DNA from: Jidongwangia harbinensis
GTDB taxonomy: Bacteria; Actinomycetota; Actinomycetes; Mycobacteriales; Micromonosporaceae
Assembly (NCBI RefSeq): GCF_020216025.1
Contig: NZ_JAIWNC010000055.1
Coordinates: 1 to 64,000 of the forward strand
Direction of reading: 5' to 3'
Length of the DNA stretch: 64,000 nucleotides
The notes under the pieces were generated by a model, which saw only the letters and a list, made by a program, of their open reading frames with translations, was not told where the DNA came from and searched no databases. Of this stretch, positions 57,005-64,000 are shown piece after piece. The translations under genes were made by a program, and so were the position numbers. Each line of letters starts with the position of its first letter. Position 1 is the first letter of the stretch.

Positions 57005-58552
57005 ATGCTCAATCTCTCCGTCCTCCTGGAGGACAGCGCACGCCGCTACCCGGACCGGACCGCGGTGGTGCTCGGCGACCAGCGCCTGACGTACGCCCAG
57101 GTGGACGCGGCGGCCAACCAGGTGGCGAACCTCCTCGTGGCCCGCGGCATCCGGCCCGGCGACAAGGTGGCGATGTCCTGCCCGAACCTGCCCTACTTCC
57201 CGGTGATCTACTACGGCATCGTCAAGGCGGGCGCCGTGGTGGTCCCGCTGAACGTGCTGCTCAAGGGCCGGGAGGTGGCGTACCACCTGAACGACGCGCA
57301 GGCCCGGGCGTACTTCTGCTTCGCCGGGACCGCCGAGCTGCCGATGGGCGCCGAGGGCCACGCCGGGTTCACCCAGGCGGACGACTGCGAGCACTTCTTC
57401 CTGATCACCGCGGACCCGGCCGCGGCGTCGCCGATCGAGGGTGCCGAGACGCTGGGCGCGGCGCTGCGCGGGCAGCCGGCCACGTTCGCCACGGTGCAGA
57501 CCGCGGAGACCGACCCGGCGGTGATCCTCTACACCAGCGGCACCACCGGCCAGGCCAAGGGCGCCGAACTGTCCCACGCCAACCTGGTGCTGAACGCGCT
57601 CACCTGCAACCGGCTGTTCCGCAGCGTGCCGGCCACGGACACCCACCTGCTGGTGCTGCCGCTGTTCCACTCGTTCGGCTCGACGGTCAACATGAACGCC
57701 GGCTTCTCCATGGCGGCCACCCTGGTGCTGCTCCCCCGGTTCGACGCGGCCGCCGCGGTGAAGCTGCTGGAACAGGAGGACGTCACGTTCTTCGCGGGCG
57801 TCCCGACCATGTACTGGGGGCTGCTGAACGCGCTCGGCGAGGGCGTGGACGTCGCACGCATCGCCCGGAACATGCGGGTCGCGGTCTCCGGCGGATCCAG
57901 CCTGCCCGTGGAGATCATCAAGCAGGTCCGGGACCGCCTCGGCGTGCAGATCCTGGAGGGGTACGGCCTGTCCGAGACGTCCCCGGTCGCCACCTTCTCC
58001 GACCCGGACAGCGAACCCCGGCCCGGCTCGATCGGCGTGCCGATCTGGGGCGTCGAGGTGCAGCTCGTGGACGAGTCCTGGCGGACCGTGGACGGGGTGG
58101 ACGAGATCGGCGAGATCGCCATCCGCGGCCACAACATCATGCGCGGCTACTACAACCGGCCGGACGCCACCGCCGAGGTGATGCGGGACGGCTGGTTCCG
58201 CACCGGCGACCTGGCCCGGCGCGACGCCGACGGCTTCTACTACATCGTCGACCGGGCCAAGGACATGATCATCCGGGGCGGTTACAACGTGTACCCGCGG
58301 GAGATCGAGGAGGTCCTGATGACGCACGAGGCGGTGTCGCTGGCGGCCGTCATCGGGGTGCCGCACGACAGCCTCGGCGAGGAGGTCAAGGCGTACGTGA
58401 TCCGTACCGAGGGAGCCACCGCCAGCGAGGACGACCTGATCGCCTGGAGCCGGGACCAGATGGCCGCCTACAAGTACCCGCGGATCGTCACCTTCGTCGA
58501 CAGCCTGCCCATGACCGCCACCGGCAAGCTGCTCAAACGCGCGCTGAGCTGA
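57005..58552 (+). CDS. AMP-dependent acyl-CoA synthetase (long-chain fatty-acid-CoA-ligase type)
   Basis: A 515-aa ANL-superfamily ligase that activates a carboxylic acid with ATP and transfers it to CoA. Motifs: P-loop YTSGTTGQAKGAELSH near residue 175, the aromatic acyl-binding segment LPLFHSFGSTVNMNAGF, ILEGYGLSETSPVATF, TGDLARRDADGFYYIVDRAKD hinge, and the catalytic Lys region TATGKLLKRAL at the C terminus. GAAGGAGA precedes ATG 57005. The substrate chain length is not predictable. It stands alone, between terminator 56888-56924 and the DUF1707 gene. Confidence 0.93.
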   Translation: MLNLSVLLEDSARRYPDRTAVVLGDQRLTYAQVDAAANQVANLLVARGIRPGDKVAMSCPNLPYFPVIYYGIVKAGAVVVPLNVLLKGREVAYHLNDAQARAYFCFAGTAELPMGAEGHAGFTQADDCEHFFLITADPAAASPIEGAETLGAALRGQPATFATVQTAETDPAVILYTSGTTGQAKGAELSHANLVLNALTCNRLFRSVPATDTHLLVLPLFHSFGSTVNMNAGFSMAATLVLLPRFDAAAAVKLLEQEDVTFFAGVPTMYWGLLNALGEGVDVARIARNMRVAVSGGSSLPVEIIKQVRDRLGVQILEGYGLSETSPVATFSDPDSEPRPGSIGVPIWGVEVQLVDESWRTVDGVDEIGEIAIRGHNIMRGYYNRPDATAEVMRDGWFRTGDLARRDADGFYYIVDRAKDMIIRGGYNVYPREIEEVLMTHEAVSLAAVIGVPHDSLGEEVKAYVIRTEGATASEDDLIAWSRDQMAAYKYPRIVTFVDSLPMTATGKLLKRALS

Positions 58553-58613
58553 GGCGCACCGGGTTGCCCGGTTCCGCCGTGCCCGGGCCCGCCCAGGGGT
58601 TACCTTCGCGATC

Positions 58614-59075
58614 ATGCGGGACCAGCGCGTCGGGTCCACCGACCGGGCCGAGGTCATCGGCCTGCTCGGCCGCGCCCTGGAGAAGGGGCACCTGACTCTG
58701 CCCGAACACGACGCCCGGGTGGTCGCGGTCGGCACCGCCACGTACGCCTCGGAGCTGCTCGACCAGCTCAGCGACCTGCCGCCGGAGTACGCCTGGCTGC
58801 CGGCCGCGGCGATCGCCCCGGCGCCCGGCCCGGCCGGCCCGGGTTCGTCCGGCCGCGCCGCGCTGGTCCTCGGCATCCTGTCCCTGCCGACGTCGTTCTG
58901 CGTGCTGGGTGGCCTGCTCGGCGCGGTCGCCGTGGTGCTCAGCCTGCGCGGACCGCGCCGGCCCGGCTGGGGCCCCGCGCTGATCGGCCGGGTCCTCGGC
59001 CTGGTCGGCATCGCGCTGTCCTCGGTCGCGCTCGTCGCTCTGGTGCTTGCGCTGGGTGGCGACACTGGCCCGTGA
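58614..59075 (+). CDS. DUF1707 / DUF4190 small membrane protein
   Basis: A 153-aa protein. The N-terminal DUF1707 (SHOCT-like) segment reads VGSTDRAEVIGLLGRALEKG, HLTLPEHDARVVAVGTATYA and TELLDQLSDLPPE-like. After a Pro/Ala linker, two hydrophobic spans (ALVLGILSLPTSFCVLGGLL, IGRVLGLVGIALSSVALVAL) form a DUF4190 module. TACCTT lies seven bases before ATG 58614 without a ribosome-binding site, suggesting leaderless transcription. Function unknown; the family is very common in actinomycetes. Confidence 0.9.
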   Translation: MRDQRVGSTDRAEVIGLLGRALEKGHLTLPEHDARVVAVGTATYASELLDQLSDLPPEYAWLPAAAIAPAPGPAGPGSSGRAALVLGILSLPTSFCVLGGLLGAVAVVLSLRGPRRPGWGPALIGRVLGLVGIALSSVALVALVLALGGDTGP

Positions 59076-59080
59076 TCGCG

Positions 59081-59111
59081 CCGGCCCCCCGAAAAAAGTT
59101 TGGCGGGCCGG
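59081..59111 (+). terminator. Hairpin after the DUF1707 gene
   Basis: CCGGCCC at the left pairs with GGGCCGG at the right, extended by CC/GG after one mismatch, around an A-rich loop (GAAAAAAGTTT). It lies six bases after the DUF1707 stop and just ahead of the sigma-factor gene. Confidence 0.5.
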
Positions 59112-59142
59112 TTCAACAAATCGACCCCAGGGATGCGTCGTA

Positions 59143-59667
59143 GTGGATGTGACCTTCGAGCAATTCGCGGTGGCCCGACTTCCGAGCCTGCTGCGGTACG
59201 CGGTCGTTCTCACCGGCGACCGTGACCTCGCGCAGGATGTCGTTCAGGAGGTGCTAGCCCGGGCGCAGGTCCGGTGGAAGCGGATCAGCGGGGCGGACTC
59301 CCCTGAGGCGTACGTGCGACGCATGGTGCTGAACGAGTACCTGTCGTGGCGGCGCAGCTGGGCGGCCCGGAACGTACACGCCGTCGGTGAGCGGCTGGTC
59401 GACCTTGACGACGCCCGGGGCGGGGTGCACGACCACGCCCAGGACGTCGTGGACGCCGACGATCTGTGGAAACGGCTGGCCACGCTGGGGCGGAAGCAAC
59501 GTGCGGTGCTGGTGCTGCGCTACTACGAGCACCTGGACGACGACGCGATCGCCGACCTGCTCGGCTGCTCACCGGTGACGGTGCGGAGTCACGCATCGAG
59601 GGCACTGAAGAATCTCCGGCTCTCGTCGGAGCGCCAGTACATGATCCACGCCGAGGAGACGTCGTGA
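59143..59667 (+). CDS. SigE-family RNA polymerase ECF sigma factor
   Basis: A 174-aa sigma factor of the compact actinobacterial SigE family. Region 2: VTFEQFAVARLPSLLRYAVV, LAQDVVQEVLARAQVRWKRI and SPEAYVRRMVLNEYLSWRRS. Region 4: LGRKQRAVLVLRYYEHLDDD and ADLLGCSPVTVRSHASRALK. GTG 59143 follows AGGGA about ten bases upstream; GTG 59149 is possible. The stop overlaps the next start (GTGA). A CAAC...CGTC pattern in the leader could be an ECF-type promoter, an inference. First gene of a three-gene operon with a membrane repeat protein and an amidoligase. Confidence 0.93.
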   Translation: MDVTFEQFAVARLPSLLRYAVVLTGDRDLAQDVVQEVLARAQVRWKRISGADSPEAYVRRMVLNEYLSWRRSWAARNVHAVGERLVDLDDARGGVHDHAQDVVDADDLWKRLATLGRKQRAVLVLRYYEHLDDDAIADLLGCSPVTVRSHASRALKNLRLSSERQYMIHAEETS

Positions 59668-60500
59668 CCGATCACGAAGACCAGCTACGCCGGGCCTTCG
59701 CCACCCATGAGAACGAGGCTCCCGATCCGGCCGCGGTGTACGCCCGGGTGCAGGACCTGGCCCGCAGCTACCGGTGGCGCCGGCGGGGTGTCCAGGCCGC
59801 CGGCGGCATGGTGCTCGGCGCCGGCCTGATCGCCGGAGCGATCACCGTGCCCGGGATGCTCCCCGGTAACCAGGACAACTCCTTCAACATGGTGGCGCCC
59901 GCCGCGGCACCGTCGGCCGCGCCGAGCGTGTCGCCGCTCGGGCCCGGAGCCGACCCCAACCAGCGGGAGTACGACGCCTTCTTCGCCGCCGGCTACGACT
60001 ACGGCGACGCCGAGCAGCTCGCCAAGATCTGGAAGTCGAAGGAAGAGATCGGCCAGGTCAAGATCGAGGCGGGCCGGCGGCTGCTGGCCGGCGAGACGCT
60101 GCCGGTCCGGCCGACTCCGGACGACAACGACTCGGGCGGCGAGGAAGTCGAGGTCGACCCGGTGGAGGAGGCCCGCTACCGGGCGTACTTCGAGGCGGGC
60201 TACGTCTACGAGGACGCCGAGCGGCTGGCCGAGCTGTGGAACCTCGACGACCCGTCGAAGGCCAAGGTCGAGGCCGGCAAGAAGCTGCTGGACGGCAAGA
60301 AGCTCCCGTTCAAGCCGAAGCCGGCGAACGTGGCCGACGCCCTCGAGGGCAAGCGGGTCAACAAGTTCTTCGAGGCCGGGTACGACGTCGACGACGCCGT
60401 GCAGCTCGCCAAGGTGTGGAACCTGGACACCGCGTACAAGGCGAAGGTCGAAGGCGGAAAGCGGCTGCTGGCCGGAAACAAGCTGCCGATCAAGCCGTGA
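59664..60500 (+). CDS. Single-span membrane protein with three ~48-residue repeats, probable anti-sigma or sigma partner
   Basis: A 278-aa protein, unrecognised by name. The cytoplasmic N terminus (about residues 1-42) begins TDHEDQLRRAFATHENEAPD, typical of proteins encoded after SigE-family factors. One transmembrane span lies at about 43-66. After an Ala/Pro linker come three repeats at 102-150, 171-218 and 230-278. Each contains FF/YF-x-AGY, D/EDA-x-QLAK/RLAE, W, K-x-E-x-G-K/R-LL, and ends with LPxRP/KP. They are Lys- and Glu-rich and predicted outside the membrane. GTG start overlaps the sigma stop, and the stop overlaps the amidoligase start. Confidence 0.85.
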   Translation: MTDHEDQLRRAFATHENEAPDPAAVYARVQDLARSYRWRRRGVQAAGGMVLGAGLIAGAITVPGMLPGNQDNSFNMVAPAAAPSAAPSVSPLGPGADPNQREYDAFFAAGYDYGDAEQLAKIWKSKEEIGQVKIEAGRRLLAGETLPVRPTPDDNDSGGEEVEVDPVEEARYRAYFEAGYVYEDAERLAELWNLDDPSKAKVEAGKKLLDGKKLPFKPKPANVADALEGKRVNKFFEAGYDVDDAVQLAKVWNLDTAYKAKVEGGKRLLAGNKLPIKP

Positions 60501-61582
60501 CCGCACAGCTGCACCGGCGTACCGGGTTCGAGATCGAGCTGATGGCCCCCGCGGGCCTCAGCCGGCGGACCCTGGCGGAGGACCTGGCGGCCCGCTCCGG
60601 CGGCCGGGTCCAGCCGGTGTGGCATTCCGACAGCGAACCGTCCCTGGTCCCCGGCCTGGGACGGTTCCTGCATCTGACCCAGGGTTTCGCGGTCCGGCGG
60701 GCGGACGGCAGCCTGCTCTGCACGCTGGTGGACGACGTCACGCTGCTCGCCGACCTGGACCCGCGGACCGCCCCGCCGCCCGGCTGGTTCCGCATCCTCA
60801 GCGACGACTCCCGGCTGATCAACCTGCTGGCCGCGCAGAGCGACCCCGGCGGCACCCTCGACGAGGCCCTGGACGCAACCGCCCGGCTGTGGGGCACCAC
60901 GACGGAACGGATCGGCTCGGTGTACCGGCTGAACGACCCGGCCGGCACCACGATCGCGCTGGCCGCACCGCAGGGCGCGGAACGTGAACGCCCCTGCGAG
61001 ATCGTCACGCCGCCGCTCACCGGCGACCACGGCGCCGCGCTGGAGGAACTGCTCGGCCCGGCCCGCGAGCTGGGCTTCACCGTCCCGCGCGAGGCCGCCG
61101 TGCACCTGCACCTGGACGGCGCGCCGTTCCGCCGGCCGCACGCCCTGGCCAACGTCGTACGGCTGTTCGCGCACTGGCGCGAGCCGCTCCGCACGCTGCT
61201 ACAGACCAATCCGGCCTGCCGCCGGCTCGCACCGCTGCCCGAGCCCCTGGTGGCGGCGGCCGCCGGCAACCCGTCCGAGGACGATCTGCGGAAAGCCGCG
61301 ACGGACGGCGAACTGACCAAGTTCTTCGACGTCAACCTGACCCAGTTGCTGACCGACACGCCGCTGCGGGACACCATCGAGATCCGGATCCTGCCCGGCG
61401 CGGTCCACGCCGACGACATCCTGAACCGGGCCGGCCTGCTCGAACTGCTCCTCGACCGCTGCCTGGACCCGGAACCGTTCCCGGCCGCCCCCGAGGCACC
61501 GGACGCCGGGGTACCCGCACTGCTCGACGTGGCGGCGGGCGTCCTGGCCGAGCGCTCCGAATCCTCGACCGCCCCGCACTGA
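60497..61582 (+). CDS. Amidoligase-family protein (PF12224-like, glutamine-synthetase fold)
   Basis: A 361-aa protein of the putative amidoligase family, ATP-dependent enzymes predicted to form amide or isopeptide bonds. The start RTGFEIELMAPAG gives the metal-binding Glu pair E12/E14. Later blocks include VWHSDSEPSLVPG, CEIVTPPLTGDHGAALEELL, AAVHLHLDGAPFRRPHALAN with ligand His residues, and DTIEIRILPGAVHADDI with the Arg-containing closing strand. It probably acts in the cytoplasm; the target is unknown. GTGA overlap with the repeat-protein gene shows tight coupling to the sigma factor operon. Confidence 0.85.
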   Translation: MTAQLHRRTGFEIELMAPAGLSRRTLAEDLAARSGGRVQPVWHSDSEPSLVPGLGRFLHLTQGFAVRRADGSLLCTLVDDVTLLADLDPRTAPPPGWFRILSDDSRLINLLAAQSDPGGTLDEALDATARLWGTTTERIGSVYRLNDPAGTTIALAAPQGAERERPCEIVTPPLTGDHGAALEELLGPARELGFTVPREAAVHLHLDGAPFRRPHALANVVRLFAHWREPLRTLLQTNPACRRLAPLPEPLVAAAAGNPSEDDLRKAATDGELTKFFDVNLTQLLTDTPLRDTIEIRILPGAVHADDILNRAGLLELLLDRCLDPEPFPAAPEAPDAGVPALLDVAAGVLAERSESSTAPH

Positions 61583-61598
61583 CCGGCCCGCTCCGCAA

Positions 61599-61814
61599 CC
61601 TCCCAGGCCCCGCCGCCTCCCAGGCCCCGCCGCCTCCCAGGCCCGGCGACCTCCCAGGCCCCGCGACCTCCCAGGCCCGCCCCCGCCTCCCAGGCCCGCC
61701 CCCGCCTCCCAGGCCCCGCCCGCCTCCCAGGCCCCGCCCGCCTCCAGGCCCCGCCCGCCTCCAGGCCCCGCCCGCCTCCCAGGCCCCGCCCCCCGCCTCG
61801 CAGGCACTCCGCCG
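61599..61814. repeat. Tandem repeat, about 12 units of 17-21 bp
   Basis: Units follow the pattern CCTCCCAGGCCCCGCC(C)G, with lengths from 17 to 21 bp because of C-run variation. They fill the space between the convergent amidoligase and IMPase genes. The minus strand carries many GGGG and GGG runs, so G-quadruplex formation is plausible. There is no gene here; minus-strand readings are merely Trp/Glu/Ala/Gly repeats. Confidence 0.85.
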
Positions 61815-61878
61815 TCAGGCTCCTCCGCCGTCTCCGGGCCAGCCTGTACTCCCGGCCCGGCCCCAGCCCCTCGCCGGG

Positions 61879-62937
61879 TTACCGACCGGGCGCGGTCGGG
61901 CGGGTCAAGGTGTGGACCGCCGCCTCCGCCAGATCCGGGTCGCGGGCGAACACCGACGGGCCCCCGCCGGGCCGCCGCCGCCCGTCCAGGCCCCGGTAGG
62001 TGCCGCCGGCCTCCGTCACGATCAGTGCGGTGGCCGCGAAGTCCCAGACCTGCCCGCTGGTCTGCACCGCCAGGTCGAGATCGCCGCGGGCCACGGCCAG
62101 CGGTGGATGCAGCGTCCACGGCCGGGCCGGGGTGACCGTGAGCAGCGGGGCCGCCACGGCCGGCGCCTTGGGGACGACGTTCGCGCCCGTGGCCGGATCG
62201 TCGAACACCGGCAGCACCCCGAGCCGACTCGCGGCCAGCCCACCCGGCCGTACCGGCGCGACCGCGATCCGCCGACCGACCCCGATCCCGGCCGCTGCGG
62301 GACCGGCCGCGCCGAGGACGGCCGCATCGAGAACGGCCGCATCGATCTCCGCCTCGTAGGCCCCCGCGCCGCGCCGGGCCCACCAGATCCGGCGCTGGGC
62401 CGGCACGACCGCGACCCCGACCTCGATCTCGCCGTTCAGCTCCAGCGCGAGCAGCACCAGCCAGCGGCCGATCCCCTCGACGAACAGGGCGGTCCCGTCG
62501 ATCGGATCGATGATCCAGCGCCGCACACCGACGACGCCTTCCACCGTGCCACCCGCGACACCTCCCGCCGTGCCACCCGCGACACCTCCCGCCGTGCCAC
62601 CCGCGACACCTCCCGCCGTGCCACCCGCGACACCTCCCGCCGTGCCACCCGCGACACCTCCCGCCGTGCCACCCGCGACACCTTTCGCGTTGCCGACGGT
62701 AACCTCCGCCGTGTTGCCGACAGTAACGCCGCCCTCCTCGCCGAGGACGGTGTCACCGGGCCGGGCCGCGGCGAGTTCGGCACGGATCGTCCGCTCCACG
62801 GCCCGGTCGGCCTCGGTCACCACGCTGCCGTCCACCTTGTGCTCCCGCCGCAGGCCGGCCAGCGCCGCGAAGTACCGCATCGCCACCGCCGCACCACGCA
62901 TCGCGGCCTGCTGGGCCAGCCGTAGATCGTCTGTCAC
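61879..62937 (-). CDS. Inositol-monophosphatase-family phosphatase (HisN-like) with an in-frame repeat insertion
   Basis: A 352-aa Mg-dependent phosphatase. The metal motifs are intact: LGEEGG (first Glu pair), WIIDPIDGTALF, and VWDFAATALIVTEAGG. The ALELNGEIEVGVAVVPAQRR and WWARRGAGAYE segments resemble HisN-type histidinol phosphatases; inositol or PAP phosphates are alternatives. Between the first two motifs lies an insertion of about 60 residues composed mainly of the octapeptide GVAGGTAG, five perfect copies plus a sixth partial one (DNA 62546-62689). The family normally has a short loop there. Confidence 0.88.
   Translation of the reverse strand: MTDDLRLAQQAAMRGAAVAMRYFAALAGLRREHKVDGSVVTEADRAVERTIRAELAAARPGDTVLGEEGGVTVGNTAEVTVGNAKGVAGGTAGGVAGGTAGGVAGGTAGGVAGGTAGGVAGGTAGGVAGGTVEGVVGVRRWIIDPIDGTALFVEGIGRWLVLLALELNGEIEVGVAVVPAQRRIWWARRGAGAYEAEIDAAVLDAAVLGAAGPAAAGIGVGRRIAVAPVRPGGLAASRLGVLPVFDDPATGANVVPKAPAVAAPLLTVTPARPWTLHPPLAVARGDLDLAVQTSGQVWDFAATALIVTEAGGTYRGLDGRRRPGGGPSVFARDPDLAEAAVHTLTRPTAPGR
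62546..62689. repeat. 24-bp minisatellite inside the phosphatase gene (six units)
   Basis: Six direct copies of a 24-bp unit beginning GTGCCACCCGCGACACC at 62546, 62570, 62594, 62618, 62642 and 62666. On the coding strand each encodes eight residues (GVAGGTAG). Because 24 is a multiple of three, copy-number change keeps the reading frame. Copies are nearly identical in DNA, which points to recent expansion. Confidence 0.92.
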
Positions 62938-63026
62938 TCCCCCATCCTGCCTGCCGCGCCTCTATCGGGAAGGTCGTGTGGAGCTGTGGTCGTCACACAG
63001 CCACAACTAACACGACTGCGCCGCGC

Positions 63027-63258
63027 GCCGTGAGCGCACCACCCACCAGAGCCGGTTCACGTGTGGACTCCCGGCACCCACCGCACCAGAACGCCACACG
63101 CCCCCCACGGCGACCCCAACCATGCGGACCTACGGCACCCACCCCACCCCAACCCCACACACCCCCACCACGACCCCAACCGTGCGGAAACGGCGGCACT
63201 GCGCGAGCGGCGCGGACCCGCGACTGCCCGGGCTCGACGTGCGGAGGTCGCGGGCGAT
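63027..63258 (+). repeat. 60-bp-period tandem repeat, copy B of a dispersed element
   Basis: Units begin at 63061 (GTGTGGA), 63122 (ATGCGGA) and 63182 (GTGCGGA), 60-61 bp apart, each followed by a CGGCACCCACC or related block. Both flanks match copy A at 5426-5785: GCCGTGAGCGC...CCAGA..CGGTTC on the left, ACTGCGCGAGCGGCGCGGAC on the right. The orientation is the same and it also ends 60-85 bp before a gene start. Confidence 0.8.
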
Positions 63259-63337
63259 CCGGCTCCAAGCCTCGACGCCGGCTCCGAGATCCGGTGCGAT
63301 GAAACCGGCGACCCGTGATGGTGGGAGGCTGGTCGGC

Positions 63338-63718
63338 GTGCACCGTAGCCGCCTCTATGGCCTCTTCATCGACACCCCGCACCGGGACGCCCCGGCGGCC
63401 GCCTCGTTCTGGTCGCAGGCCCTCGGCGTGCCGGCCCGTCCGGTCCCCGGGGAGGAGCAGTTCACCGCGCTGCCCGGCGCCTTCCCCAACCTCACCGTGG
63501 ACGTGCAGGCGGTGGACGACGCGCCGCGGTACCACGTGGACATCGAGACCGACGACGTCGACGCGGAGACCGCCCGGCTGATCGCGCTGGGCGCCGTGGA
63601 GGTCGCCCGCTGGCTGGACTGTCACGTGTTACGGGCGCCGGGCGGTCACCTGCTCTGCGTCGTACCCGTGCACAGCGATCCGGAGGTGTTCGCCGCGCAT
63701 GCTCGCACCTGGCCGTAG
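63338..63718 (+). CDS. VOC/glyoxalase-like small protein
   Basis: A 126-aa protein with one vicinal-oxygen-chelate-like domain: RSRLYGLFIDTPHRDAPAAA, FWSQALGVPARPVPGEEQFT, RYHVDIETDDVDAETARLIA and VLRAPGGHLLCVVPVHSDPE. These match the actinobacterial glyoxalase-like group (Glyoxalase_6 type). GTG 63338 follows GGGAGG. No enzymatic role is assigned. The 60-bp repeat copy B lies just upstream. Confidence 0.87.
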   Translation: MHRSRLYGLFIDTPHRDAPAAASFWSQALGVPARPVPGEEQFTALPGAFPNLTVDVQAVDDAPRYHVDIETDDVDAETARLIALGAVEVARWLDCHVLRAPGGHLLCVVPVHSDPEVFAAHARTWP

Positions 63719-63884
63719 GCGGGCAGGTGTCGGGGCCCGGAGATCCACATCAGGCGGCGAGGTGCGGGTCGCAACACTGCACGGCATCGCCACAGTGATC
63801 ACCGGCGGGCGGCGGGACTTCTCGACGGGCCGGGATCGGGGTCGCATCGCACCGGAGCGGAGGCCGCGACCCTGCGGGCAAGGG

Positions 63885-64000
63885 TCAGGCGTTGATCCAC
63901 TCGGTGGCCACCCGGCGGCCGGCCACCACGCACTCGATGCGGACCGGTCCCCGGCGCTCGGCCGGGAACGCGAAGCAGCCCACCTCGTCCGCGCACGTCT
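63885..64000 (-). CDS. C-terminal end of a gene running off the window
   Basis: The last 38 codons of a minus-strand frame ending at 63885. Nearly every codon ends in G or C, as in real genes here. The visible end reads VRIECVVAGRRVATEWINA. It is too short to assign. Its N terminus lies beyond position 64000. Confidence 0.5.
   Translation of the reverse strand, partial: TCADEVGCFAFPAERRGPVRIECVVAGRRVATEWINA

Noticed and set aside
53843..59119. A 1758-aa minus-strand open frame
   Set aside because: It is antisense to the ABC ATPase, permease, AMP-ligase and DUF1707 genes, with His/Arg/Gly-rich composition and no domains: a by-product of very high GC.
61912..62925. Plus-strand ORF with TRDTSRRA repeats
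   Set aside because: It is the antisense shadow of the minisatellite in the phosphatase gene; the minus strand carries all family motifs.
63719..63884. Small gene between the VOC gene and the window edge
   Set aside because: No frame with consistent third-position GC or a ribosome-binding site.

Overview
The window is very GC-rich actinobacterial DNA in which nearly every real gene has G or C at almost all third codon positions. The gene content suggests a Micromonosporaceae-type soil actinomycete (Actinoplanes or a relative). Pointers are Lsr2, many ECF and one-component regulators, a paired dynamin-like GTPase operon, mycothiol- and F420-era enzyme families, Tat-exported enzymes and ricin-type lectin modules. 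This is inferred from gene families only; no rRNA or marker gene is present. No tRNA, rRNA, CRISPR array, IS element or phage module was seen. The window looks like ordinary but accessory chromosomal DNA: many short operons, each next to its own regulator.

Layout. 0-5 kb: a thiamine-diphosphate decarboxylase, two methyltransferases whose stop codons share one CTAG, and a secreted GH43-ricin glycosidase. 4.8-5.8 kb: a gene-poor stretch with a 60-bp-period repeat. 5.8-10.2 kb: LacI regulator, double GNAT, PF04672-type methyltransferase and an APH-like pseudokinase. 10.2-15.1 kb: LysR, then a minus-strand SRPBCC-ArsR-DUF899 operon behind twin operators, divergent from a DUF6069-YCII-ECF42 sigma operon. 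15.1-20.3 kb: an LPITG surface protein with an S9 peptidase, then an NmrA/MarR divergent pair. 20.3-22.1 kb: two truncated gene remnants beside a two-gene cassette encoding an HENAH-motif protein with an injection-system-cargo-like N terminus. 22.3-27.4 kb: F420-type reductase, cytochrome P450, VOC protein, methyltransferase, a protein of unknown function and a lipoprotein. 27.5 kb: a large perfect palindrome. 28-35.7 kb: secreted ricin-domain protein, Lsr2, two dynamin-like GTPases and an AidB-like acyl-CoA dehydrogenase. 35.8-41.5 kb: GGDEF-EAL protein, AAA+ ATPase, class A beta-lactamase and TetR. 41.6-47.7 kb: PadR with a membrane partner, Tat-exported glycosidase-like protein, imine-reductase-like enzyme with HxlR, and threonine aldolase with LysR. 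47.7-56.9 kb: M36 metallopeptidase, DUF1028, and a two-component system facing an ABC transporter. 57-59 kb: AMP-ligase and DUF1707 protein. 59.1-61.6 kb: a tightly overlapped operon of SigE-family sigma factor, membrane protein with three repeats, and amidoligase. 61.6-64 kb: tandem repeats, an inositol-monophosphatase-family gene with an in-frame 24-bp minisatellite, a second copy of the 60-bp repeat, a VOC protein and a truncated gene at the window edge.

Two candidates for undescribed systems stand out. One is the sigma/triple-repeat/amidoligase operon, in which all junctions are 4-bp GTGA overlaps. The other is the HENAH protein with its 85-residue partner. Several genes also show a TAnnnT hexamer 5-7 nt before the start codon and no Shine-Dalgarno sequence, which suggests frequent leaderless transcription.
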